Assembly (NCBI GenBank): GCA_015680685.1
Contig: MNCI01002286.1
Span: forward strand, 1-54,967
DNA length: 54,967 nt
Origin: Gnetum montanum
Taxonomy: Eukaryota > Streptophyta > Gnetopsida > Gnetales > Gnetaceae
Direction: 5' to 3'
The position numbers and the translations under genes are program-made. The notes below the pieces were generated by a model. The model searched no databases. It was given only the letters and a program-made list of their open reading frames with translations, and was not told the DNA's origin. How positions within the stretch are numbered: position 1 is the first letter of the stretch; each line of letters begins with the position of its first letter. Of this stretch, positions 45,598-54,967 are shown in pieces.

Positions 45598-47216
45598 ATA
45601 TTGCAAATCACTATAGTTTCTCAATTCCCAAAATAATTTAGTGTTAAACACATGAACTGGGTTGTACAATTACAAGAGTTCAATTTTTTGCTTAAGCACA
45701 AAAGTGAAAAAGCCAATGAGGTGACTGATATATTGTCTAGGGTGCATGTAGTGAATTTCAACATGCCTCATGTGGAAGATATAGATGATTTTACTAATTT
45801 GTATAAATATTATTGTGATTTTGGGTAGGTCTAAAAATACCTCAAAAAATCATTGTTACGTAGGATAGATCAATGGAGAAACTATCATATTCAAGACGAA
45901 CTTTTGTTCAAAAATGGAAAGGTATGTGTTTCCAATTATAATTTTGGAAAGAAAATTTTGGTTAAAAAGCATTTTTGTGGCATGGTAGGTCACATGGGTA
46001 GTTATAAAACATTGGAACTTTTACATAGATACTATTTTTAGCCTAGAATGACATTTAAGGTTTTCAAATTTATGGAGTATTTGACATGTTAGAAATTGAA
46101 AGGAGGTAAAGGAGTGGATGGATATTATATGGTTTTGCCAATTTCCAAGGATCCATGGAAAATTATATTAATGGATTTTCTGAGTGGTATTCCAAAGACC
46201 AAAAGTTGAAATAATGCTATCTTTATTATGGTGGACAAGTTCTCCAAGATGACATATTTCATTTCATGAAAAAAAGATGAGTCATGCTTCTCATGTTGCA
46301 AATTTATTTTTTCAACATGTCATGAAGTTGCATAGAATTTCTTTGAATATTATTAGTAACAAAGACTCCAAGTTCGCTAGTTTTTTTGGAGGTCCCTTTG
46401 GAAAATTTTAGGGAAAAAATTGAATTTTTCTAGTGCATATCATCCATAATATGATGGTCAAGGCAAAGTGGTGAATAAATATTTGCTTAATATTTTGAGA
46501 TGTTTATATATTGGACAATCCAATCAATGGGAAAATTTGTTATCTCATGTTGAATTTTCTTACAATAATGGTTTTCATGTTGCCATTAAAAAAAATCCCA
46601 TTTAAGGTAAATTATGGGTTTTGTCCAAAGATGGTGGATAATGTTAGCAGCTTTGAGGGAGAAGCTCAACTAAGTTCTGATTTTATGTAAGAGATGATGA
46701 ATTTTCATTCACAAGTGAAGGAAAATTTTGCAAAAAGGGAGGCTAAAGAGAGAGTCCTTAAGAGGAATGAGAGTAAGAGAAAGCCTAACTTTATTCTTGG
46801 TGATCTAGTTTGGGTGCACCTGAAGAAGAAAAAATTGAGAGGTATCCACTTCTCAAAGTCAAAAGCTAAGAAGATGGGTCCTTTTAGAATAAAGGCCAAA
46901 ATTTATCATAATGCTTTTGAAATTAAATTACCAAATGATGTTGGTATGTCTTTTGTGTTTAATGTTGTAGATCTTGTACATTACCATGGATTGATTAATG
47001 ATGAAATCATACAAGGTAGCATCAATGAATTAAAGAGGCTATTGGTAAGCCCAAGCCTTCAATGGAGATGAAGACAATTGTACTTAAGAGGAGAGAAGTT
47101 TCTAGCACTTAAGGAGTGAAGAGGCATGAGTACTTGATCCATTGGGTAGATCAATTTACTAATGATGTTGTATGAGTCCATGAGATTAAACTTGTTTAGA
47201 GGAGAATCATTTCTAC
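45598..47216 (+). pseudogene. pol: E5 RNase H end, integrase and chromodomain
   Basis: Continuation of E5 pol after E7. It starts with the second copy of the 113-bp segment, then LQEFNFLLKHKSEKANEVTD. The integrase zinc finger spans about 45970-46110 (GHMGSYKTLELLHRYYF, a single remaining Cys). The core has KIILMDFLSGIPKTKS and NFSSAYHP, DGQGKVVNK, QWENLLSHVEFSYNN. A well kept open part (46694-47071) contains GDLVWVHLKKKK and the GPF motif (MGPFRIKAK). A chromodomain-like end follows: LKRREVSS, stop, GVKRHEYLIHWVDQFTND, VHEIKLV (47080-47210). Such domains are known to guide chromovirus integration. Confidence 0.82.
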
Positions 47217-47250
47217 CCCTACACCCTTATTCACATTACTTTACTTTTTG

Positions 47251-47263
47251 AAGGGTGGGAGAG
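47251..47263 (+). other. E5 polypurine tract
   Basis: AAGGGTGGGAGAG, four bases before the LTR start TATAGGGATACC. Confidence 0.75.
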
Positions 47264-47267
47264 CTAG

Positions 47268-48179
47268 TATAGGGATACCTCTTCTAATCCGCATTTTTTC
47301 TTCTTATAGGTCACTTTTGCAAGTTTTTGGATATTGAGGATACATCTTGAAAGTCCAAGGGACATCTTGGCTAAGAGCTAAGCTTTCACAGGAGACATTT
47401 AGAAAGTGAAGGAGATGTCTCTCCCAAACTTGAGATGTCTCTTCTACATGTGAGACATCTTATGAGAGACATCTCTAACCAAGAGAAGACATCCAACCTG
47501 TACTAGAGACATCTTCCAAGTTGATGAGACATCTCTCCTACATGCTAGAGATGATAGTGGGATGTCTTGATAAAGCCTAGAGATGATCTGTATAGCTAGC
47601 AAAACTTTCAAATTGGTAGTTTCAAGTCTAGAAACAATCAAGATAAGATAAGAAAAGGTAGAAACAATTTAGAATCTTGAAGTTGAGCTTGGGGAAAGAT
47701 TTGTAGGGTATTTATCTTGGATTTTTAATAAATATTATTGTTATTTCATGTTTTGGTCATGAGATAAAAGAAGATATGATGAGCAATTGTCATGAGAGCA
47801 TATTGTGAGAGTGCATGAGTATGTATATATCTCTATGGTCAATTGTGTGTGTGTTTGGCCTTGTGTTTCTTGTGTGCATTATGTATTTGGATCTTAGTCA
47901 TGTGTTGTAGGAGAGATCTCATTCAGTTGTATCTTGCATTAATGAAAATTGTAGTTTGGTTGTAAAGCCTATGATCTACAATGTCATTGAGTGTTTTGTG
48001 AGTGAATTATGTTGTTATTTGTTCTGGAACCACTGATTTGCAATCTTTTTTATATTAATTAAAGATAGCTAATTTTTTTATTTTCTAGCATATTGAATTA
48101 TCTTTCATAATATCTAGATTTAGCGAGATTAAACAATTTAAAACAAATGGAGTGACCCTACTTTAAATATCTAATAACC
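47268..48179 (+). repeat. E5 3' LTR
   Basis: It aligns with the 5' LTR at 18515. GAGACATCTC/GAGATGTCTC words are denser here (about 47400-47560). The right border is uncertain by about ten bases. Confidence 0.8.
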
Positions 48180-48655
48180 ATTAAGAATAATATTTTTACT
48201 CCTTGCATCTATCTCTTTGCTAGTAAAATGCTTCATGTAAAATTACCTATAGGTCAATATCTTACACAAAAGAATATTATGGAGAACCCAAATAGTGGCT
48301 TTTATTCTTCTACAATAGAGACTGCTATATTTGAGAAGAGTTCATGGAAAGTGTCAAGAGGTCACCACCTGTAACTAATTCTGTGAATGATTTTTTGTCA
48401 GCTTAGCAATAGAATCATTATATAACTAAAAACTAAAATTTCATTATGACGGTAGACCTTCTAGATCTATTGGATAGTAGAATTATGCATGCTATGAGTT
48501 TTGAAAAGATCATTAAGAAAAATACCAAGTATTCTTGATATCATTTGGAAGAAATCAACTAAATTTCTAGTTGTAATGTTTCATCTATGTCTAATGTGCT
48601 CCAATGCTAAACATTATAAGAAAATGTGATATTCATCTTCAATGTTATTTGTATT
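48180..48655. other. Flank between E5 and E8, nothing recognised
   Basis: A short open stretch near 48280-48365 (MENPNSGFYSSTIETAIF) looks protein-like but matches nothing I know. It should be the right flank of E5. Confidence 0.35.
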
Positions 48656-49500
48656 TGATGAATCATGTTTTTAATGGCTCCAATATTGAAGCCTTGACAT
48701 CAAATACCTGATGTCAAAGCCCAAGACGTGATGTCAAATATCCGATATCACAAGGTATATGCCAACCTATAAATATAGTGCTTAACCTCATGATTTTCAT
48801 ATTTTTTTATCATAGCATAGCGAAGCTCTTGTAGTTTATTTTCTCCAAAGTTAGAATATTTTTTGAGTGCCTGCAGTAGGAGTCTAAGTGTGTACAGATC
48901 ATTGTCCGAACACTGATGTACCTAAGCACAGCAATGTGATGGGAATAAAATTGAACCCTTTTGATCATCCTGACAGCACTAAGAATAGATTAAATGTTTC
49001 CTTAATGCATCTAATATTTATGCACTTCATTTCAATGTGCTTTAATTAAGCAATTAATTTCTAGTTATTAATAAACATAAGCATGAACACCTCAAGCATA
49101 CGTGTAACGCTTGGTAACCTAGAAATGCTTAACGTTTGGTAGCCTAGCAATGCTATACATGTTTAAGATGTGTCTAGAAAGTTGGAATGAATACTTGTGT
49201 TAGGTTAGCTAGGTAGTAGAATAATTAGATATTAAATTCCTCTACCTTCTATTCTTGTTGTAGGCGATTAAACTTACAAAACATAAAAATAATAAAAATC
49301 ATGTGCCTCAATTACACTTAAACCATATCCTTGAGCTTCACAAGTGTAGCTGGGAAGAAAATGAACATTCTCAATGCCCATTTCACTTCTTAGAGAATTA
49401 GTGCACTGAAGAAATATGGGTCCATGGAATTCAACCAGATTACACATGAACATCTTAGTGATTCGTATGGTTGGGCATAGGGGTACCTCGCTGCTCATCA
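48656..49500 (+). repeat. E8 5' LTR
   Basis: Starts TGATGAATCATG, ends CTCATCA. Upstream of the TATA box lie the words GACATCAAATA, GATGTCAAAG, GATGTCAAATA and GATATCAC (about 48697-48752). Confidence 0.85.
48768..48778 (+). promoter_or_regulatory. E8 LTR TATA box
   Basis: TATAAATATAG, identical to that of the E3 5' LTR. Confidence 0.65.
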
Positions 49501-49501
49501 T

Positions 49502-49520
49502 TGGCGCTATTGTTGGGGAC
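49502..49520 (+). other. E8 primer-binding site (tRNA-Asp)
   Basis: TGGCGCTATTGTTGGGGAC, close to the complement of plant tRNA-Asp. Confidence 0.85.
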
Positions 49521-49661
49521 CTTTTAGTTGTTACGTGTGCTATCAAGGACTAGTGAAAAATTATTTAAATCATTAGAATAAACCTTAGAGTCATATCACA
49601 TCTTAATATTACTACAACAACAATTAGAAGCATATTGCAATTTTTATTTTTCTAACATAAA

Positions 49662-52020
49662 ATGTCTTCTTCTCATAGGAGTGATTCTCTACCCAAGTCT
49701 AATAGAGTACATTCGCCAATGCCTTAACAATACCAAGTGGTATATGATCATCTTGATGAGTATGTATCAAATTCACCTTCATCCTCTAGTAGGATGAACA
49801 GTTATGGTGGTGTGACATGAAGGGCAACATTATGTTACCACCTAATTGATCCATTCCTGTAATGCTCCAACAAATGCTTATATGATGGTGTCTCCAAGGA
49901 CTTCATGTTGAGTACATAGTGTAGGATAGTGATGTCAAGGATTATCATCCCACTAAGGCATAGCATCTCAGAGATTGTAAGTTAAAATAGTGTTACGAAT
50001 CTATGAAGGGAAAAGGATTTAATGATTCCCCATTTCTATTGTACCAAAAATATGGTGGAGAGTCCTTCTCTGGGGGTTTTCCATTTAGTGAAATTCCTCT
50101 CTTTGACTTTGGTGAAGATGGTTAAAACTAGAACTTGCAGTCCACAATTCATAATTCTAGTTCTAGTAAGAATGGATGCAATGACAAAGAAGGATTTAAA
50201 GAGACAAGTCAAGGCATGGATGTAGACAAGAAACAAGATCATGATCATGGTCACAATCACCAAAGAGGTGGTAGCAAGCACCATGAGGATGCTAGTCCTC
50301 CTTCCTCTTCACCTTCATCATCATCCTCTTCATCTTCTAGCTCTAATCACAATCGTAGAGGGTGTGACCATGACGGAGGTGACCAATGGGACCAAAATGA
50401 TCAAAGGGACTATCGAGCAAGGCAAGACCAAGGGCATGAGCATTCAAGAGAGACATGACACCATGAACAAAGGGGTAGTAGAGGGCATTGAAGGTACCAA
50501 AATCAAGGCCTTGATGAGCCTTTACTTGCTACCTGAAGTATGCTAAACATTGTAGAGGCAGTACAAATTCCAACAAGGCATGTGAAGGACAATCAAATCA
50601 AGAGGTTAGATATGAACAATATCCCTGGGTTTAAAGGGAGGTTTAAATTAGATCTATAGAACTATCTCCAAGCTTTTCAACATGCATGTGCCTTGCAAAA
50701 CATAGAGAATGAATGGCAAAAGCTTAAGTTGTTCCCATGAACATTCATTAAAGAAGCAAAAAACAAGTACCAGTCATTAGAACCAGAATCTATCAAACGA
50801 TGGAGTACAATGTTTGAATTGTTCAATGATAAATATCAAACATACTCTAGAGTGTCCAACTTGAGAAGGCAAATCCAAGGATGGAAATAAGGAATACATG
50901 AACCCTTGGATGTTGTCATCAGTTGATACTATTCCTTAATGCACATATGTCCTGGCCATCATTATTCTCAACTAGATCAACTTTGCCACATTGTAGATGC
51001 GCTTTGATCTAAAACAAGGAGAACCCTTGGCATCTATGCCCAAGGACAATTTTCAAAATTAAGCACTCATTAGATCCAAAGATTGATTAAGTAGGTAGCT
51101 AAAGATAAAGGTGAATTGAGAAAACAAGAAAGTGCAAAAGAGTATAATTGTGACCCTTCCATTTGTAAGAGGGAGGTTTGATTTTGTGATAGTGAGGAAG
51201 AATCAACACTTGATGAGGTGGTAAATAGGAAAGCCTTGCCACTACAAAAATTTCAATTTGAAATTATGGCCAAGGTTGATCAATTATGGGACTCCATGGA
51301 TAGTATATTTTAAATTGTCCTAAAAATTGCTAAAGAGACCAAAGAATAAGGTTATGATTGTGAGCACAGGAGGCTCAAGGAAGTTGAACATGCCTATCAA
51401 AAAGCTAAGGGTAATATTGTTGTAATAGAAGAAGTTGAGGAAAGAAAATCAAATGATGATGGTGGGCGTGATGTCTATCAGTATGAACATCCTAAGGGAT
51501 GTTGCCCCATAGTGTTACACTTACAAGAGTCTAGAGTGTATGCTTTGAATCCATGACTAACAGAAAGGTAAACATCCAAAAGATTACCTTATCATCAAGG
51601 TAATCCTAGGTAGTTCCAATAGCAACAACAATATTATCCAAGTGGAACTCCACTACAACCATATGAGCAATATCAACAGTGGCAGCAACCACAATCATAA
51701 GTGCTGGTACCACCAAGGCAGCAATACCCTTACAAGCAACCTAATCCATATGAGTACTATGTTTTGCAATCCTTGTCTCTACATGACTCCTCCAGTTACA
51801 TTTCTACTTTTCAATCTTACTATCACCCTTTTGATTATTATCGAATTCCTTATCCACATGCAAGAAGGAAGATACCACCTCTTACCTCTATCATCCTCCT
51901 GCTCTTACATATTTTCCTCCTTCAGCTGCACAGCTACCACTTACTCCACCTATTCAGGGTGAACTCCTAACTCAACCACAATAACACAGTGCCACCAAGG
52001 ACATTAATCTACAACTAATT
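49662..52020 (+). pseudogene. gag: E8 gag
   Basis: The ATG at 49662 opens MSSSHRSDSLPKSN. GNIMLPPN follows near 49825. An open part at 50135-50458 has an HDHGHNHQRGG-type His-rich stretch and a run of about ten Ser (50296-50345). The capsid domain is at about 50620-51060 (KNKYQSLEPESIKRWSTMFE, FNDKYQTYSRV). The 13-residue knuckle is at 51467-51505 (RDVYQYEHPKGCC, both first Cys replaced), then VYALNP. A Gln/Tyr/Pro-rich tail leads to PYEYY near 51749. Stops and frame changes throughout. Confidence 0.78.
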
Positions 52021-52079
52021 CATCAACTGAGTAGTTCAGATACTGAATCAAAGAAAAGACCTTTGTTATGACCACGTAG

Positions 52080-52650
52080 TCTACCTAAGCACTCAAATAC
52101 ATGGATAGTTGACAACCCTATTCCTTTGTCTTCCTCTATATCAAACTCTTTTGAGTTCCCTTCAAACCAAACATCACTTAAGATCCACACCGTAATGCTT
52201 AGTCACATTGTATCTGATTGGATCCACATTGGAAACCTTCCCAAAAAGTTAGTAAATCCTGGGAGTCCTTTGATCTATTTGCAAATTACTAGGAATGAAC
52301 CATGCAAAGCTCTTCTTAACTCATGTTCTGGTATCAATCTAATCTCTCATGAGATGTATACTACATGGAACTTGCCTTCTTTAAAGAAGGGAAATATCAT
52401 ATTAGAATTAATAGACTAGTCCATCACTATTCCATTGGGACTAGTAGAAAACATTGTGAGCACTATCTATGGCTGGTCTTATCCTATTAATTTTCTAGTG
52501 AAAAAAGTGAAGAACTACAAATGGGACTTCTCAATCATCATGGAAAGGGCATGGTTAAGCAATGTTGATGCAAGGATGGGCATCAGAGATCTTTCCTAGA
52601 AATATTCAAAGAAAATACATTCAAAAAGATCGATAAGAAGCAAGTTCCAT
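52080..52650 (+). pseudogene. E8 protease
   Basis: Open part 52126-52419 with ALLNSCSGINLISHEMY, where the catalytic D-S-G is changed to N-S-C, and WDFSIIMERAWLSNVDAR further on. It corresponds to E7 41750-42000. Confidence 0.7.
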
Positions 52651-53190
52651 GCATTGTGTATAGTGATATAGGGTTGAATTATGTGTAGAAACTCTAGATA
52701 GTGAAACAAGCATCCATCTTTGCATACAAGCAATGTGCACTAGAAGAAAAAATTCAAAGGTGTCTGTACACAAAAACCACAAAATAGGAGGGCACCCAAT
52801 GGTTGACTATTGATTCTGAGAGTAGCACACTTTGCATGAAACTAAATGAGATCCTGACATGTACATATGTTGCAAGCATTGACAAACTAGAGTAATTTCA
52901 TCACCAACTCTCTGATGATGCAAATGATGATACCTATTAGGGAGAGTTGGAAATTCCTAAAAATTTCAACCAAGAGCCCCTTGAACTAAAAACTCTATTA
53001 ATTAGCATGGAATATGTATTTTTGAAGAATGAGAAGCTGATCATAATCAATGCAAATCTTGCTCTGGAACATGGTTGAAAAATGGTCAGCATCTTTTGCT
53101 TAGTCATATCCTAAACTCATAGGGATTAATCTAAGATATGCTAGCATCACATCTACATTGATCCAGCCATGAAGCCAAAGGGGTAGCCAC
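52651..53190 (+). other. E8 linker between protease and reverse transcriptase, degenerate
   Basis: No reading frame longer than a few dozen codons and no motif. It probably was coding (spacer of the polyprotein). Confidence 0.4.
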
Positions 53191-54674
53191 AAAGGTGATT
53201 AAACCCCAAACTAAAGTAGATTTTCAAAGAGGAAATTAAACAAATCCTTAAGGTAGGGTTCATTTATTCCATTATGGATAGTGAGTGGGTTAGTTCACTT
53301 GTGATTATGCCAAAGAAAGGTGGCAAGTCATGGGTCTACATCAATTTTTAGCTACTGAATATGGCAACATTCAAGGACCATTTTCCATTGCCATTTGTTG
53401 ATTAGATGTTAGACACAATATCTAGGGATTGCTACTACAGTTTTCTGGATGGTTATAGTGACTATAACCAAATCTAGATCATGCCAAAGGACTAGGCCAA
53501 GACAATATTCACAAGCCCTTGGGGGACTTTTGCATATCACAAGATGCCTTTTGGTCTGTGCAATGCCCCTACTACCTTTCAACACTTGGTTCTAAGCATT
53601 TTTCAATAGCAAACTGGTAGTGGTATGGAAGTCTTCATGGATGACTTCTCCACCTATGGAGCTACATTTGAGCAAGCCCTGAACTACCTTCAACAAGTAC
53701 TAAAACAATGCGTTGAGATAAACCCCTAGCTTAACTAGCAAAAGAGTCACCTGATGGTCCAGGAAGGCATTGTATTGGGACATAGAATATCACAAGTAAG
53801 AATTAAGGTCAACCTTGAAAAAATAAGGGTCATCCAAGGAATAACTCACCAACCAAAAACTATCAAAGATGTTTTGTCATTCCTTAGACATACTGACTAT
53901 TATTTGCAATTCATAGAAAATTTCTCTAAGATTGCAAAACTATTGATGGAGCTGACAAAGAAAGATGCTCCATTTTCTTAGACAACAAAATGCGAACAAG
54001 CATTCCAATAGTTGAAAGAGGAACTTGTTGAAACTCCAATCCTATCAGCACCTGACTAGTCCAGATTGTTCCATATTATGCTGGATGCATCAAATTATGC
54101 CTTAGAAGCTATGCTTACATAGATGGATAATAAGAAACATCCATATTACATCCACTATGCTAGTTGAAGCATTGTGAGTGCACAATTGAACTACACCACT
54201 ATAGAAAAAGAACTTATGGTAGTGGTGTTTACTCTAGAAAAGTTTAGGCATTATCTGCTTGGATACAAAGTGTTTGTGCACACAAATCATAATGTCATTT
54301 TCTTACCGATGAACAAGCAAATGGTGAGCCCCCTTGTCATACGATGTCTAGTGATCTTATAGGAATTCAATTTCACTATGGTAGATCAAATGAGCACTAA
54401 GAATATGGTTGCTAACCACTTGTCTTGGTTACGATGGGACAACAAAGAGGAAGAAAGCCCATTGTCTGATATGTTTCCTGACAAACTCCTCTTTGCTAAG
54501 GTTATAACTAAAAAAGTGTCTAATAATCCTAAATGGTATGATGGAATTCTCACCTATCTTCTCACTCAAGAGATGCCACAAGGATTAGACCATCAAAAGA
54601 TATAGTAGTTTCTTCACTAGGTAAAATGCTTCATGGAGATCAACAAACACCTCTACAAGATGTGCGTTGATGGC
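53191..54674 (+). pseudogene. pol: E8 reverse transcriptase, RNase H and integrase start
   Basis: Reverse transcriptase: MPKKGGKSWVYINF (about 53310), FKDHFPLPFVD (about 53370), MPFGLCNAPTTFQ and the intact catalytic VFMDDFSTYG (53631-53660). Then LMVQEGIVLGHRIS and the thumb HTDYYLQFIENFSKIAK. RNase H: MLDASNYALEAM (near 54080), SAQLNYTTIEKELMVVVFTL (54177 on) and NMVANHLSWL. The start of integrase (NPKWYDGILTYLL) is followed by E9. The GIVLGHRIS and FMDDFS blocks are typical of Athila. Stops remain frequent, but the catalytic pair is kept. Confidence 0.82.
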
Positions 54675-54967
54675 TGAAACACCACAAAAATCTGTCACGC
54701 CCAGCGTTCACACCTAGCGTCTACGCCCAGCGTTCACGCCCAGCATCTACAACCAGCGTCTACGCTCAGCGTTCACGCCCAGCGTCTACGCCCAGGTACG
54801 GCGGAGGCACACGCTCGACGCCAGGATTTCCAATGGCAACATGAAGATTACACCGAAGAGCAAGAATTGAAGCAAGTGGACATCCTTCGGCGTATACGCC
54901 CGGCGTGTACGCCCAACATTCACTAGCGTATACACCATGTATTCGTCTACGCCCAGCGTACACGCCC
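54675..54967 (+). repeat. E9: start of an E6-type LTR
   Basis: It begins TGAAACACCACAAAA, like the E6 LTRs, inside the integrase of E8; ATGGC (54670-54674) would be its left target duplication. The CpG-rich words begin only about 20 bases in, instead of about 200 as in E6, so this copy has a different promoter region. Cut by the window end. Confidence 0.75.
54697..54795 (+). repeat. 13-bp tandem repeat ACGCCCAGCGT(T/C)(C/T), 7.6 copies
   Basis: Units start every 13 bases from 54697. Single-base changes separate them, mostly at C or G of CpG sites. Confidence 0.9.

Larger units (their letters stand above)
18515..48179 (+). mobile_element. E5: chromovirus split by E6 and E7
   Basis: LTRs of about 0.9 kb at 18515 and 47268 frame the element. 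Its own length, without E6 and E7, is about 6.6 kb. In order it has gag (split by E6), CCHC knuckle, protease, reverse transcriptase, RNase H (split by E7), integrase and a C-terminal chromodomain. A possible target duplication is ATTGA (18510-18514) versus ATTAA at 48180, one transition apart; this is not certain because the right LTR end is unclear. Confidence 0.85.
48656..54674 (+). mobile_element. E8: Athila-like element, cut at its integrase by E9
   Basis: 5' LTR, the best kept primer site of the window, gag, protease, reverse transcriptase and RNase H in order on the plus strand. The left flank GTATT (48651-48655) would be one copy of its target duplication. The right part lies beyond E9 and the window. 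Confidence 0.85.

Noticed and set aside
50296-50345. Microsatellite of serine codons
   Set aside because: It is mixed TCA/TCT/TCC/AGC within a gag reading frame rather than a pure repeat; reported as part of the gag.
54766-54963. Minus-strand open frame at the window end
   Set aside because: Lies in the tandem CpG-rich words of the E9 LTR; repeats without stops give open frames in several phases.

Overview
This window looks like nuclear DNA from a seed plant with a large, repeat-rich genome. No host gene can be recognised. Nearly all of it is LTR retrotransposons of the Ty3/gypsy superfamily, nested in one another and heavily decayed. In-frame stops are mostly TAG, TAA or TGA where Gln, Arg or Trp codons would fit, as expected from C-to-T decay of methylated DNA. 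The species cannot be named from the sequence; a gymnosperm or large-genome angiosperm would fit (inference).

Layout. I name the elements E1 to E9. 1-18298 holds three related minus-strand elements: E4 is the outermost, E2 appears to sit in E4, and E1 sits in E2. The gag of E2 is split by a complete plus-strand element, E3 (2320-11442, exact 5-bp target duplication GTAAG). 18515-48179 is one plus-strand chromovirus, E5, split twice: by E6 (20426-30567, plus, duplication AAAGG) and by E7 (32689-45592, minus, duplication ATGAC/ATGGC). 48656-54674 is plus-strand E8, interrupted at 54675 by the start of another E6-type LTR, E9, which runs off the window.

Three lineages are visible. E1, E2, E3, E4, E7 and E8 share LTRs of about 850-890 bp that end in CTCATCA (or a decayed form). 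Where the primer-binding site survives it matches tRNA-Asp. Five of them keep an unusual 13-residue gag zinc knuckle, and E7 and E8 have an Athila-like reverse transcriptase (FMDDFS). E5 is a chromovirus with an initiator-Met type primer site, a canonical CCHC knuckle, a GPF integrase tail and a chromodomain. E6 and E9 look Tat-like, with LTRs of about 2.1 kb full of CpG-rich words; E6 carries gag and protease but no reverse transcriptase or integrase.

The most interesting system is in E3 and E7. Both carry, between the gag/pol part and the 3' LTR, a homologous extra gene (called aORF here) of about 2.8 kb. It has a conserved N-terminal block, a long coiled coil and a proline-rich end. About 450-520 bp upstream of its start each element has an internal copy of its own LTR promoter core: the same iterated word (GATATC in E3, CATCAATG in E7) beside a TATA box. 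E3 has lost pol but kept this cassette. The layout is reminiscent of retroviruses that express a trans-activator from an internal promoter sharing logic with the LTR. That functional reading is inference.
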